A DNA stretch of 64,000 nucleotides from Desulfosporosinus sp. (GCA_020692355.1 JAIMKP010000013.1:1-64000), one strand, 5' to 3'; shown: positions 25,047 through 34,601, counted from the stretch's first letter. Numbers and translations are program-made. Notes: generated by a model not told the origin, from the sequence alone.

Positions 25047-25090
25047 AGAGCAGGGCGCGGAGTTTATTAACACCGTGCTCTGCTCTTTGT
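25047..25090 (+). terminator. Terminator after acr3
   Basis: Stem AGAGCAGGGCGCGG / CCGTGCTCTGCTCT (25047-25086, two G-T pairs) with a 12-nt loop and a short T-run. Confidence 0.8.
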
Positions 25091-25151
25091 CGGGCCTTTA
25101 CTTAGTGTCTTAGACTAAAGTAAAGTTGTGTTAAGGTAAAGGATTCTAAGC

Positions 25152-26258
25152 TTATTTTGGCCCCGGGTTGCCAGGCTGAGGTTGGGGTTGAGGCTGGGGT
25201 TGGAAGAGCTTGCCGTTGGCCACACCGTCCAGGGTTCGAATCAAAGTGAGAACCCAGAGAACTGCGAGTAGGAGTGTGAGCAGTACCGTGTACCAAAGGA
25301 TGAGGGCGGAGGAAAAGTAATTGGCTAACTTCAAACTGGCCATGGTATAGGCGGCCAAGGGGAAGATGAAAGCCCACCAGGAGAGGCTGAACGGAACTCC
25401 GCCGTTTTTAAGATAGCGCCAAGAGATGCTCAGAGCGACCCCGACGGCCCACAGTCCGAGCCCCCAGAAGATGGCAGCGAGTAAGTAGGTGGTATCCACT
25501 GAGGCAAGAAGTCCTAACGACTTGGCAGAGTCGGCAAGCCCCATCAGACTGACAGCACCGACCCCGATAGGCCCGAGGGTGATCCAAAAGGTAGGAGTCA
25601 TGGCATTGGGAGGGAGCGGGTGTTGAATGAGGCGTCCCAGAACCAGGGCACCAATAAATATGAAGAGAAAGAAGCCAATTCCGTAAAAACTTAGATTGAA
25701 CAGCAAGACAGTTTTTGCCGTGTTCGCTGAGCCGTCTTTTAACATAGAAACCAAGGGGTTTCCGATCAGGGGCACGGCGATGCTCGCCACCGGTGAGATC
25801 AGCCAGGCAAAGTTCAACACTTGCGGAGGGGTTTGTTCGCTAGCTAATGAATTATAGCTGACGTAAACCCCAAGGACGAGGGCACCGGTGATGCCGATGA
25901 GCCAGGCAATCCAGGCGAAGCCATATACAAATGGCCGACCAAGGAACGAGGTGCCCATCAAGGCGGCATTGCTCGCTAAAATCATCGTGCCCACCGGCAT
26001 CGTCACAAAAAAGTTGCTCATGATCGGGTGTTTCAGATCCAGCTTTAATTGATCATAGTGGGCAAACCAGCGCCCGAGCCAAGGGATAAGGAATAGGACG
26101 AAGAGTAGGGCATTGAGCCAGGCTATCGCCATGCCAAGGATACGAGATACTGACCAAGCACCACCCCACAGGTAGAGTACATTGGCAAATCCACCGGTAC
26201 CCATAATGGCGGCAAACCAAGCCGGGGAAAATTGTCTAATCAGATTGTTTTTGGCCAT
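25152..26258 (-). CDS. TDT-family transporter (TehA/SLAC1 fold)
   Basis: Membrane protein of 368 residues with about ten spans, in the tellurite-resistance/dicarboxylate transporter family, which includes TehA, the Mae1 malate carrier, sulfite exporters and SLAC1 anion channels. The opening FSPAWFAAIMGTGGFANVLY is the family hallmark. I chose ATG 26258 (AAGGTGGTG upstream) over the frame start at 26345, which lies in the divergent promoter. The C-terminal tail is a Pro-Gln repeat (PQPQPQPQP) after the last span. An ArsR-type gene is divergent 212 bp away and may control it. Sulfite, tellurite or an organic acid are possible cargos. Confidence 0.85.
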   Translation of the reverse strand: MAKNNLIRQFSPAWFAAIMGTGGFANVLYLWGGAWSVSRILGMAIAWLNALLFVLFLIPWLGRWFAHYDQLKLDLKHPIMSNFFVTMPVGTMILASNAALMGTSFLGRPFVYGFAWIAWLIGITGALVLGVYVSYNSLASEQTPPQVLNFAWLISPVASIAVPLIGNPLVSMLKDGSANTAKTVLLFNLSFYGIGFFLFIFIGALVLGRLIQHPLPPNAMTPTFWITLGPIGVGAVSLMGLADSAKSLGLLASVDTTYLLAAIFWGLGLWAVGVALSISWRYLKNGGVPFSLSWWAFIFPLAAYTMASLKLANYFSSALILWYTVLLTLLLAVLWVLTLIRTLDGVANGKLFQPQPQPQPQPGNPGPK

Positions 26259-26470
26259 TAATACGCACCACCTTATGTTAATATGATGTTGTATGCATAT
26301 AGTGTATACCCTATACTGGTATAAAGCAAGAGCCGATGGGGTCAAAAATACACCTATGCATAAAATAGTATCCTTAGTATCATTGACTTGTATATGATAA
26401 TATAATAAACTAAAAGCCTAAGATTCAACTTTTCGATTTGTTAAATCATCCTTGCGAGTGAGGTATGACT

Positions 26471-26800
26471 ATGAAAATGATCTTTTCTACCAAAAAAAGC
26501 AACTTATTAAAAGCCCTTGGACACCCTTCACGCGTGCGGATTCTTGAGTTTTTAGGATCCGGTGAGCGTTGTGTCTGCGAGATCATCAGTGAACTTGGGT
26601 TGGAACAATCCAATGTTTCTCAGCATCTCGCGGTGCTTCGCCGCGAAAACATCATTGAATCCGAGAAACAGGGTCTAAAGGTCATGTACCGAATTAAGCA
26701 TCTGGAGGTTCTGGACATTTTGGAAAGGGCTCAAACCATTATCAGTAACGAACTTGAGCATAACTACCGGATGATCAAACAACTGGAAGCCCAGGATTAG
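26471..26800 (+). CDS. ArsR-family repressor divergent from the TDT gene
   Basis: 109 residues from ATG 26471, seven bases after GTGAGG (an ATG at 26465 is too close). LLKALGHPSRVRILEFL, GERCVCEIISELGLE with the CVC pair and SNVSQHLAVLRRENIIE recognition helix identify an ArsR-family sensor, of the kind binding As(III) or related soft ligands. Together with 23520-23846 and 5989-6372 it is the third CxC-type ArsR in 21 kb. Its closest target is probably the divergent TDT transporter; the AT-rich region between has several short GTATA half-sites (about 26293-26325). Confidence 0.88.
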   Translation: MKMIFSTKKSNLLKALGHPSRVRILEFLGSGERCVCEIISELGLEQSNVSQHLAVLRRENIIESEKQGLKVMYRIKHLEVLDILERAQTIISNELEHNYRMIKQLEAQD

Positions 26801-26828
26801 TTTAGAGTGGGTTGATATGGCTATGCGG

Positions 26829-26870
26829 AAGACATCTTTAGCACGCTAGAGATGTCTTTTAGTTTTTTCT
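26829..26870 (+). terminator. Terminator after the third arsR
   Basis: Perfect 9-bp stem AAGACATCT / AGATGTCTT (26829-26837 and 26850-26858) with a T-rich tail including a run of six T. Confidence 0.85.
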
Positions 26871-27005
26871 ATCGCCTCGCCGTGTGATCTCAGTAAAGAG
26901 AGTGTAGTGGTTTGCCTGACAAACAGTTCAAAAAAATGTAAGGATAATTGCCAAGAAAAATAGTAGTTTCCCTGCTACAGACATAAGGCTTAATCTATTA
27001 AACTA

Positions 27006-27118
27006 GTAATGGTGAAAGTTTTCACCTGCCACCGAGTCAGAGCGGCTCATAAGTTGTTCTGACCGACAGGGTGCGGAGAGAAATCCCTGTGCCTGCCCGT
27101 ATTTGGCGAAGGCGGCAA
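27006..27118 (+). ncRNA. Structured leader resembling a Moco riboswitch
   Basis: The leader of the Mo-reductase operon folds compactly. A hairpin GGTGAAA/TTTCACC (27011-27026) is followed by an outer closing helix TGCC/GGCA (27027-27030 with 27114-27117), an arm GTCAGAGC/GTTCTGAC (27036-27043 with 27056-27063), and a second arm ACAGGG/CCCTGT (27066-27071 with 27085-27090) with a purine-rich GGAGAGAAAT loop. Then comes GCC/GGC near the end. This layout, and its position 30 nt before the first ribosome site of a molybdoenzyme operon, match what I recall of the Moco RNA motif. Identity rests on recollection; a covariance search would settle it. Confidence 0.6.
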
Positions 27119-27147
27119 TTCCATCTTTTTGTAAAGGAGCTGAAACA

Positions 27148-27744
27148 ATGGGAAAACGCTACGCCATGGTGATTGACCTGCGCAAATGCGTAGGCTGTCA
27201 CGCCTGTACGGTGGCCTGCAAGAGTGAAAACAATGTGCCTCTGGGTGTCAACCGTTCCTGGGTAGAAGAGTTGGAAACCGGAAAATTCCCGAACGTTTCC
27301 CGTCACCGCTTGCCAAGGCTATGTAACCACTGTGAGAACCCATCTTGTCTCAATGTCTGTCCGGTGAAAGCAACCTATCAGCTGGAGGACGGAACCGTCT
27401 TAGTGGACTATGATCGGTGCATTGGTTGCGGATACTGCATTGCCGCCTGTCCTTATGACGCGCGCTTTATCAACCCCGAACGGAACACTGCTGAGAAGTG
27501 TACCTATTGTCATGAACGGGTTGAAGCCGGCCTGCAGCCTGCCTGTGTCAACACCTGTGTCGCAGGGGCACGGATTTTCGGAGACAAAAATGACCCGACC
27601 AGTGAAGTGTTTAAACTGTTAACGACCCAGTCCGTGGCTGTTAGCAAGCCGGAAACCAACAATCGGCCGCAAACGTATTACATCGGCGCGGACGAGAAGT
27701 CCCTCCGGCCCAATCTGTTAAAGATTGTGGGAGGTGAAAAATAA
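27148..27744 (+). CDS. Fe-S electron-transfer subunit (DmsB/PsrB/TtrB type)
   Basis: 198-residue ferredoxin-like subunit with four Cys-rich motifs for [4Fe-4S] clusters: CVGCHACTVAC (about 14-24), CNHCENPSCLNVCP, CIGCGYCIAACP and CTYCHERVE...CVNTC. It passes electrons from the membrane anchor to the molybdopterin subunit. The ATG at 27148 has AAAGGAG upstream and fits the usual N-terminus MGKRYAMVIDLRKCVGC; the longer frame from 27103 runs into the leader RNA. It lacks a Tat signal, so it would be exported together with the catalytic subunit. Its stop overlaps the next start (TAATG). Confidence 0.93.
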   Translation: MGKRYAMVIDLRKCVGCHACTVACKSENNVPLGVNRSWVEELETGKFPNVSRHRLPRLCNHCENPSCLNVCPVKATYQLEDGTVLVDYDRCIGCGYCIAACPYDARFINPERNTAEKCTYCHERVEAGLQPACVNTCVAGARIFGDKNDPTSEVFKLLTTQSVAVSKPETNNRPQTYYIGADEKSLRPNLLKIVGGEK

Positions 27745-28910
27745 TGCCGACGGTTCACTTTTTTGATACCCCGCATGAAATTTACTGGGGACTATTGATT
27801 GCCCTCTACTTCTATTATACAGGGATGAGCGCAGGGTCTTTCATCTTAACAAGCCTTGGCACTGTGTTTGGGATTGAAAAGTACAAGAAAGTCTCTAAAG
27901 TCGGAGTGCTGATGGCCATCGTCCTCCTAGCTTTTGCTCCACTCCATCTCCTCTTCGATCTCGCCCAGCCAGGACGTTTTTACAATTTATTTTTGCATGT
28001 TAATTTAACCTCAGCCATGTCCTGGGGAGTATACCTCCTCATTCTTTACCCGGTCGACCTTGTGATTTATGCCTGGTATCTTTTTCGGCAGGACTTTGTT
28101 CAAGGTCTCAATAAAGGGGGCTTTAAGGCCGGCCTTTACAGCTTCCTTCTCTTCGGCAAAAAGGATATGTCTCCTGCGGCCTTGGCTAATGACAAGAAAA
28201 AGGCGAAGTTTTTTGGCACCTTGGGTGTTCCTTTGGCACTCCTAGTGCATGGCTACACGGGCTTCATTCTTGGAAATGTGCAAGGACGAGCCATCTGGCA
28301 TACTCCGCTGATGCCGATCATATTCATAATGTCGGCCATGGTCTCTGGCACTGGACTTTTCATCATTGTGATGATGCTTGTGGAAAAGTTCAAGTTTGGC
28401 CGCATTGGCGAGGACATCCGTTCTCTGATTGCAGATATTGCCAACCTGATGAAGTGGTTTATCGTGGTTGATGGAGCCTTGATGATCATCTATTTCATCG
28501 TACTCTGGTATTCCAGCGAAACAGGGTATGCGGCAGGTTATTTCCTCTTACACCAAGAAGGCTGGAGTTTCTTGGGGCTCGAAAATGGCTTGGGTATGCT
28601 CGTTCCGTTTCTCATTCTCCTTTCTAAAAAAGCCAGGCAGAGCTTGCCTTTAGTTACGCTAGCTTCCGTCCTAACGATCATCGGGGTTCTGGCGATGCGG
28701 ATCAACTTGGTCATCGGGGGTCAGAAACTTCCGCTCACCGGCAGCAAAATCGTCGAGTACTCCGTCTCCGGAAGGGATTTGAGCATTGGTCTTGGCATCG
28801 GCATTCTGGCACTGGTCGTCTTGACTTGGCTCTATTCCGTACTACCGATGAATCGTCCCGGTGTCCAGGAGAAAGAGTCCATTCCAGTGTCAAAGGGGGT
28901 AGCACAATAA
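27744..28910 (+). CDS. NrfD/PsrC-type membrane anchor subunit
   Basis: 388 residues, about nine or ten membrane spans, the quinol-oxidising anchor of a respiratory Mo reductase. The start HFFDTPHEIYWGLLIALYFY is characteristic of NrfD/PsrC. No haem-binding His pairs are obvious, as expected for this family. Gene order Fe-S subunit, anchor, catalytic subunit (B-C-A) differs from PsrABC and DmsABC and equals that reported for the SrdBCA selenate reductase of Bacillus selenatarsenatis; other B-C-A systems also exist. Coupled at both ends: TAATG with the upstream gene and direct abutment with the downstream ATG. Confidence 0.92.
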   Translation: MPTVHFFDTPHEIYWGLLIALYFYYTGMSAGSFILTSLGTVFGIEKYKKVSKVGVLMAIVLLAFAPLHLLFDLAQPGRFYNLFLHVNLTSAMSWGVYLLILYPVDLVIYAWYLFRQDFVQGLNKGGFKAGLYSFLLFGKKDMSPAALANDKKKAKFFGTLGVPLALLVHGYTGFILGNVQGRAIWHTPLMPIIFIMSAMVSGTGLFIIVMMLVEKFKFGRIGEDIRSLIADIANLMKWFIVVDGALMIIYFIVLWYSSETGYAAGYFLLHQEGWSFLGLENGLGMLVPFLILLSKKARQSLPLVTLASVLTIIGVLAMRINLVIGGQKLPLTGSKIVEYSVSGRDLSIGLGIGILALVVLTWLYSVLPMNRPGVQEKESIPVSKGVAQ

Positions 28911-31724
28911 ATGGAAACGACACGCAGAAATTTTCTCAAGGGTGCAGCCGCGTTGGGCGCGACCATGGCTGTAGCGCCGTTGGCGTTTGCGGATAGTGTT
29001 CCCAAAGGGGTTCCGAGCTGGAAACAAGGTGGGCCTGCTGAGGACACATTAGATACGGATCCTAGTGTGAGCTTTGTCTATTCGACTTGCCTAGGCTGCC
29101 GCAGTGACTGCAGCCTCAGAGGGAAGATTAAGGATGGGGTGGTCATCAAGCTCGATGGTAATCCATATAGCCCTATGATCGCCGATCAGCCTCTTCCTTA
29201 TACGACGGATCCCAAGGAGGCGCGCAAGCACGCCGGCAAACTCTGTCCGAGAGGGCAAGCAGGTCTGCAGATTCTCTATGACCCTTTGCGCGTGCAACAG
29301 CCGCTCAAACGGGTTGGTAAGCGGGGAGAGAACAAGTGGCAGGCGATCAGCTGGGATCAAGCTTATAAGGAAATCATCGAGGGTGGGAACTTGTTTGGGG
29401 AAGGGAATGTCGAAGGACTGAAGGCTGTGCGGGATCTAACGACACCCATTAACCCCGAGGCCCCGGAGCTGGGGCCGAAAGCCAATCAATTTGTGTTTCT
29501 CGCCGGTCGGATTGAGAACAGTCGCTCCGAGTTGGTTAAGCGTTTTGTGAACAATTCTTTTGGCTCTATCAACTGGTTTGAACACACCACGGTCTGTGAG
29601 CAAAGCCATCACATCGCTACGGCCAGTACCTTTGCAGGCAAAGGGCATATGAAGCCTGACTTTGAGAATGCCAAGTATATCCTAAACTTTGGTGCGAACT
29701 ACGGAGAGGCAAACTTCCCCATGAACGGCTTGAGCCGGAAACTCGCCAATTTCCGAGTCAAGGGCGGACGGCTGACGACCGTCGATCCGCGCTTCTCCGT
29801 CAGTGCATCCCTTTCCGACGAGTGGGTACCCATTCTACCAGGTGCGGATGCAGCCTTGGCCTTAGGTATCGGGCAATGGATTCTGGATAACAAGCGCTAT
29901 GATAAGTATTTCCTCGAGGTTCCATCCAAGGAAGCGGCAGCAAAAAAAGGTGAGGCCAGTTGGTCGGACGCGACCTACCTAGTGCGCTCCGACAATGGCA
30001 AATATCTGCGCGGAGATGAAGCAGGCTTAGGCGGAACCAAAGATGATTATGTCGTTTTGGTTGGCGGGACTCCCACCCTGGCAGGGAAAGCGGATGCAGC
30101 GGATCTTTTCGGTGAGGCAACCGTCAACAGCGTGGCTTGCAAGACGGTCTTGCAGCTCTATACGGAACGCACGAAGGAAAAGACGCTGGATGAGTATGCG
30201 AAAATTGGCGGTATTCCCAAAGAGCAGATTGTTCGGGTTGCGGATCAATTTAGTTCATACGGCAAACGCGCGGTTGCGGACTTCTATCGTGGGCCGGTTC
30301 AGCACACGAATGGGTTCCAAGCGGGTCGGGCCATTAGTATTCTTAACTTGCTCGTGGGCAATGTGGATCACGTCGGCGGCTATCAATCCGGCGGCAGTAG
30401 TTTGAGCTATATGGGTGACAAAAACGGCAAGTACCAGGTCGCCAAGCTTCACCCGGGCGCTGTCAAGATGACAGGTATCCGCATCTCCCGGGAACAAGCG
30501 AAATATGAGGATTCTACCGAGTTTAAGAAAAATGGCTATCCAGCCAAACGTCCCTGGTTCCCGTTAACAAAGGATGTCTACCAAGAAGTGGTGGCAGGTG
30601 TGCTTGATGGCTATCCCTATCCGGCCAAAATCCTTTGGCTGCACATGGGCACCCCGGCTTATTCGGTTCCCGGTGTCAAAGACAAAGTGATTGAAGGGCT
30701 CAAAGACACCAAGAAGGTTCCTCTCTTTATTGCTACGGATATTGTACTAGGTGACACGTCCATGTTTGCGGATTATATCCTGCCGGATGTAACCTACATG
30801 GAGCAGTGGAATGCACTGGGAGCTCCTCCAACCATACTCGGGCTTGTCGCAGATGTGCGCCAGCCGATGACCCATGTGTTCCCTCAAGCGAAATCCGTGG
30901 AAAATATCTTCATTGACATTGCCAAGCGCATGGGACTGTCAGGCTTCGGGGACGCCGGGTTTGGTCCGGGAATGCCGCTTAACAAGGAAGAAGACTGGTA
31001 TTTGAAGCTTGTTGCCAATTTTGCCAGCCAGTATGGGAAGATACCGGGGGCCACGGAGCAAGAGCAGGTCAAATATGTCTTGGATCGCGGCGGAGTTTTT
31101 GATGCCGGCGGGGCCTATGACGGCAACCTCATGAAGAACAAGGTCGCCAGTCTTTGCACGCTGTATGCCGAAAAGGTAGCTACGACCAAAGACGCTATGA
31201 CGGGAAAAAATTTCGAGGGAATGCCACTTTATAAACCGGTTGCCAATGCCAAGGAACAGGAGATTAAGGATGACGGTTACCCGTTTATCGCCACAACGTA
31301 TAAACAATCCTTCCATAGCCACAGCCGTACCATCGGTTGTCCCTGGCTCACAGAAATTCAACCGGAAAACTTCGTGGAAATGAACGATGAAGAAGGTGCC
31401 AAGCTCGGTTTGAAGGATGGCGATATGGTGAAAGTCAGTGGCCCGACCAACAAGAATGGAGTGACGGGACGGCTACGCCTGCGTCCGGGTATCCGGCCGG
31501 GGGTTGTCACCGCGAGTGTCGGTTACGGGCACTGGCACTATGGTTCAGCGGATACGATCATTGACGGCAAGAACGTTCCCGGCGACAAAGCGCGGGCTAA
31601 AGGAGTCAATATCAACCCCGCCATGCGCATAGACGACTCGATCGGCTATGTCTGCCTGGAAGACAAGATTGGGGGCAGTTGTTCCTTCTACGACTCACGG
31701 GTGAAAGTCGAGAAAGCTAAGTAG
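28911..31724 (+). CDS. Tat-exported molybdopterin oxidoreductase catalytic subunit
   Basis: 937-residue DMSO-reductase-superfamily enzyme. A Tat signal (TTRRNFLKGAAALG) directs export. The [4Fe-4S] site is CLGCRSDC plus a distant Cys in GKLCPRG (C60, C63, C67, C112). The likely Mo ligand is the Cys of HTTVCEQSHH (C229), so this is a Cys-ligated enzyme. Blocks such as DPLRVQQPLKRVGKRGENKW and GKGHMKPDFENAKYILNFG recall the tetrathionate (TtrA), arsenate (ArrA/ArxA) and SrdA-type selenate reductase clade. Substrate cannot be fixed: tetrathionate, thiosulfate, arsenate or selenate are candidates. The C-terminal domain (from about 800) is the molydopterin dinucleotide-binding fold. Confidence 0.9.
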   Translation: METTRRNFLKGAAALGATMAVAPLAFADSVPKGVPSWKQGGPAEDTLDTDPSVSFVYSTCLGCRSDCSLRGKIKDGVVIKLDGNPYSPMIADQPLPYTTDPKEARKHAGKLCPRGQAGLQILYDPLRVQQPLKRVGKRGENKWQAISWDQAYKEIIEGGNLFGEGNVEGLKAVRDLTTPINPEAPELGPKANQFVFLAGRIENSRSELVKRFVNNSFGSINWFEHTTVCEQSHHIATASTFAGKGHMKPDFENAKYILNFGANYGEANFPMNGLSRKLANFRVKGGRLTTVDPRFSVSASLSDEWVPILPGADAALALGIGQWILDNKRYDKYFLEVPSKEAAAKKGEASWSDATYLVRSDNGKYLRGDEAGLGGTKDDYVVLVGGTPTLAGKADAADLFGEATVNSVACKTVLQLYTERTKEKTLDEYAKIGGIPKEQIVRVADQFSSYGKRAVADFYRGPVQHTNGFQAGRAISILNLLVGNVDHVGGYQSGGSSLSYMGDKNGKYQVAKLHPGAVKMTGIRISREQAKYEDSTEFKKNGYPAKRPWFPLTKDVYQEVVAGVLDGYPYPAKILWLHMGTPAYSVPGVKDKVIEGLKDTKKVPLFIATDIVLGDTSMFADYILPDVTYMEQWNALGAPPTILGLVADVRQPMTHVFPQAKSVENIFIDIAKRMGLSGFGDAGFGPGMPLNKEEDWYLKLVANFASQYGKIPGATEQEQVKYVLDRGGVFDAGGAYDGNLMKNKVASLCTLYAEKVATTKDAMTGKNFEGMPLYKPVANAKEQEIKDDGYPFIATTYKQSFHSHSRTIGCPWLTEIQPENFVEMNDEEGAKLGLKDGDMVKVSGPTNKNGVTGRLRLRPGIRPGVVTASVGYGHWHYGSADTIIDGKNVPGDKARAKGVNINPAMRIDDSIGYVCLEDKIGGSCSFYDSRVKVEKAK

Positions 31725-31736
31725 TCATTTGTATTA

Positions 31737-31770
31737 ACGTGGCAGTGTAGGATTTTCTGCACTGCCACGT
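31737..31770 (+). other. Intercistronic hairpin between catalytic subunit and chaperone genes
   Basis: Perfect 11-bp stem ACGTGGCAGTG/CACTGCCACGT with a 12-nt loop and no T-run. It may partially terminate or protect the 3' end of the reductase message, lowering chaperone output relative to enzyme. Confidence 0.6.
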
Positions 31771-31875
31771 GCTGTTGATATCAGCGGGTATCAGCGTTTT
31801 GAACTAGCGTGGGCTTGGCGGATTATGATATAATTAGGTAAGAATAGCTTAGAATGGAAAGGGAAGAGTGTTGGT

Positions 31876-32526
31876 ATGGATAGTCAACCCTTAGATAAGA
31901 TTTCGGAGGCCGGGGCCGAGGCTGCTTTGTACAATTTATTTGCCACAGCGCTCTCCCGCAAGCTCGATGCCTCTTGGCTTACCCCTTCTTTTCGAGTTCA
32001 ATGGGAAAGTGCCCTGCCTGATATATCAGGTAAAAGCGAAATTCTTGGAGCATTAAACCGAGCGGCTCAGAAAGAGACGTATTATCAGGAAGTGCTTTTG
32101 GACTATGATGCTTTGTTCCTGGTTCCAGGTCCGCAGCTCATTTTCCCCTATGAGTCTTGTTATACACATCGCAACATTGATGGGAGTTTTGGTCGCCTCT
32201 GGCAGGAACCTGCACAAGATATGCAGCGGATTCTGCAGGATTGGGGAATCAAGTTCGCCGAAGGATGGGAGTTTATTCCGGATCACATCGGCATTGAACT
32301 TTATTTTATGAGCCACCTGTGGCACAAGGCGAGTGAACCGGGTTTGGCGAAGTCCGAACGTGAGTCTTTAAGTGAATGGCAGGAGCGTTTTTTCGCAACG
32401 CATATTACTAATTGGGCCTTCGAACTCTTGGACAACTTGGAACGGAAAGCGGATACGGACTTTTACCGGGGGGTGGCCATGGTTCTGCGGGCCTTTTTGA
32501 AGGAAGAAATGAGTCTAGCCGATTAA
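31876..32526 (+). CDS. TorD/DmsD-family maturation chaperone
   Basis: 216-residue all-helical cytoplasmic chaperone that binds the Tat leader of the molybdoenzyme until cofactor is loaded. Family features are the YETLFLVPGPQL-like YDALFLVPGPQLIFPYES region and the EFIPDHIGIELYFMSHL helix (E-x-x-D-H-x-x-x-E). The ATG follows GGGAAGAG. It is the last gene of the reductase operon or its own small transcript after the 31737 hairpin, and a strong terminator follows. Confidence 0.88.
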   Translation: MDSQPLDKISEAGAEAALYNLFATALSRKLDASWLTPSFRVQWESALPDISGKSEILGALNRAAQKETYYQEVLLDYDALFLVPGPQLIFPYESCYTHRNIDGSFGRLWQEPAQDMQRILQDWGIKFAEGWEFIPDHIGIELYFMSHLWHKASEPGLAKSERESLSEWQERFFATHITNWAFELLDNLERKADTDFYRGVAMVLRAFLKEEMSLAD

Positions 32527-32546
32527 CATGGGGAAGTTACGACGTC

Positions 32547-32587
32547 AAACAACCGGGGAATAGCAAAACCCCGGTTGTTTTGTTATT
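32547..32587 (+). terminator. Terminator after the torD-like gene
   Basis: 12-bp perfect stem AAACAACCGGGG/CCCCGGTTGTTT (32547-32558 and 32569-32580) with following T-rich tract. Confidence 0.92.
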
Positions 32588-32590
32588 CAT

Positions 32591-32626
32591 GGTTGTATAA
32601 GAAATGGTGGTTGTATAAGAAATGGT
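32591..32626 (+). repeat. Exact 18-bp tandem duplication
   Basis: GGTTGTATAAGAAATGGT occurs twice without gap or mismatch (32591-32608, 32609-32626), in the non-coding stretch between the torD terminator and the typA promoter region. Likely a recent slippage event. Confidence 0.9.
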
Positions 32627-32760
32627 GTCTGTAGGGGGAATCTGGACAAAATAAATGAGGATGGGAGTAAACATTAAATTTACGTTGCTTTATGGGAGTG
32701 GGCATAATATAATTAAATTTGATGTTTTTATAGGAATTCCTAAAAGAAAGGGTAGAGTTT

Positions 32761-34584
32761 GTGGAAATTACAAATCTTCGTAATATCGCTATCATTGCTC
32801 ACGTTGATCATGGTAAAACGACACTCGTCGATGCGATGCTTAGACAAAGCGGAACTTTTCGTGCGAATCAACAGGTTATGGAACGGGTGATGGATTCCAA
32901 TGACTTGGAACGGGAACGGGGGATCACGATCCTTTCCAAAAACACCGCAGTCCATTGGCAAGGGGTTAAGATCAATATTGTCGATACACCGGGGCATGCA
33001 GACTTTGGCGGAGAAGTAGAACGGGTGTTAAAGATGGTGAATGGGGTTCTTCTCATCGTCGATGCCTTCGAAGGGCCGATGCCGCAAACTCGTTTTGTCT
33101 TGCGCAAAGCTTTGGAACTGAAATTAACCACGATCGTGGTTGTGAATAAGATCGATCGCCCGGATGCCCGCCCAGATGAGGTTGTGGATGAAGTGCTTGA
33201 TCTGTTCATTGAACTAGGGGCCGATGACGAACAGTTGGACTTTCCGGTGGTTTATGCGTCCGCCCGGCAGGGAACATCCGGACTGGCACCGGATCAAATG
33301 GAAGCGAATCTGGAACCTTTGTTTGCTAAGATTTTGGAGCACATTCCAGCCCCTGAAGGGGATCCGGAATCACCTTTACAACTGCTTGTGACCACCCTTG
33401 ACTATGATGATTATGTCGGCAAGATCGCGATCGGGCGGATCGTCCGGGGGGCTATTCATCAGGGAGAGCAAGTGATCTTAATCAAACGGGATGAAAGTGT
33501 TGAACGACCAAAGATTGGCAAGGTCTACGTTTTTGAGGGGTTGCAGCGTGTGGATGTGCCGGAGGCTGGAGCCGGGGAAATTGTGGCCTTAACCGGTATG
33601 GCCTCGGCCAACATCGGGGAGACGGTGGCGTGTGCCTTAAACCCCGAAGCCCTGCCCACGATCGAAGTGGATGAGCCGACCCTCAGCATGAACTTTATTG
33701 TGAATAACAGTCCGTTCGCAGGCCAGGAAGGAGAGTTTATCACCTCGCGCAAACTTCGGGAACGCCTGTTTAAGGAGGTTGAAACCAATGTCAGCCTGCA
33801 GGTCGAAGAGACGGATTCGGCAGATAGCTTCAAAGTATCCGGTCGGGGTGAACTCCATCTCTCGATCTTGATTGAAAACATGCGCCGAGAAGGGTATGAA
33901 CTTCAAGTCTCTAAACCTGAGGTTATCGTCAAGACGATCGATGGTGTGAAATGCGAGCCGATTGAATTTTTGATCTGCGATGTCCCAGAAGGAGCACTCG
34001 GAGCGGTGATGGAATTGCTTGGAAAGCGCAAGGCTGAGATGGTGAACATGATTACTTTATCTCCGACCCAGGTTCGGGTAGAGTTTAAAGTTCCTGCACG
34101 GGGGCTGATCGGCTTCAGGGGCGAATTCTTGACTGAGACCCGTGGCGAAGGGATGATGAGCCATGTATTTCATGGGTATGAGCCCTATAAAGGTGAAATT
34201 GTCGGCCGCACTCGGGGTGTTTTGATTGCTTTTGAAGATGGGGAATCGACAACCTATGGCCTTTATCAAGCTCAGGAACGCGGCAAAATCTTCATCGAAC
34301 CAGGAACCAAAGTCTATGAAGGAATGATTGTCGGAGAAAACAGCCGCGAGCAGGACATTGAAGTGAATGTGGCTAAGAAGAAGCACGTCACCAACATGCG
34401 CTCCAGTAATGCAGATGAAGCCCTGCGCCTGGAAAAGCCAGTTGTTTTTAGTTTGGAGCAGGCTTTAGAGTACATCGATGATGATGAGTTGGTTGAGGTC
34501 ACCCCGAAGAGCATCCGCCTACGCAAGAAATACCTTGACCGTCATTCTCGGGTGCGCTACGCTAAAAGTTTGACCGGAAATTAA
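32761..34584 (+). CDS. typA: Translational GTPase TypA/BipA
   Basis: Ribosome-associated GTPase of 607 residues involved in 50S assembly and stress adaptation. G1 is AHVDHGKTT (about 11-19), the switch region contains RERGITI, G3 is [10 protein letters not shown] and G4 NKIDR. EF-G-like domains III and V and the TypA-specific C-terminal domain ([27 protein letters not shown]) are complete. GTG at 32761 follows AAAGGG. It starts a plus-strand series of housekeeping genes (spoVK, hflX, PLP enzyme, lepB, ddl). Confidence 0.97.
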   Translation: MEITNLRNIAIIAHVDHGKTTLVDAMLRQSGTFRANQQVMERVMDSNDLERERGITILSKNTAVHWQGVKINIVDTPGHADFGGEVERVLKMVNGVLLIVDAFEGPMPQTRFVLRKALELKLTTIVVVNKIDRPDARPDEVVDEVLDLFIELGADDEQLDFPVVYASARQGTSGLAPDQMEANLEPLFAKILEHIPAPEGDPESPLQLLVTTLDYDDYVGKIAIGRIVRGAIHQGEQVILIKRDESVERPKIGKVYVFEGLQRVDVPEAGAGEIVALTGMASANIGETVACALNPEALPTIEVDEPTLSMNFIVNNSPFAGQEGEFITSRKLRERLFKEVETNVSLQVEETDSADSFKVSGRGELHLSILIENMRREGYELQVSKPEVIVKTIDGVKCEPIEFLICDVPEGALGAVMELLGKRKAEMVNMITLSPTQVRVEFKVPARGLIGFRGEFLTETRGEGMMSHVFHGYEPYKGEIVGRTRGVLIAFEDGESTTYGLYQAQERGKIFIEPGTKVYEGMIVGENSREQDIEVNVAKKKHVTNMRSSNADEALRLEKPVVFSLEQALEYIDDDELVEVTPKSIRLRKKYLDRHSRVRYAKSLTGN

Positions 34585-34601
34585 TACCATCTTAATCCAG
34601 A

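Noticed and set aside
25160-25204. Tandem GGTTGGGGTTGAGGCT-type repeat
   Set aside because: It encodes the Pro-Gln tail of the TDT protein; no spacer structure, so not a CRISPR or intergenic repeat.
25225-25245. GGTTCGAATC, a tRNA T-loop look-alike
   Set aside because: It lies inside the TDT transporter coding sequence and no acceptor or anticodon stem can be built around it.
26383-26406. TTGACT...TATAAT as a promoter of the third arsR
   Set aside because: The spacer is only 12 bp, too short for a sigma-A promoter; the true promoter in this AT-rich DNA is unclear.
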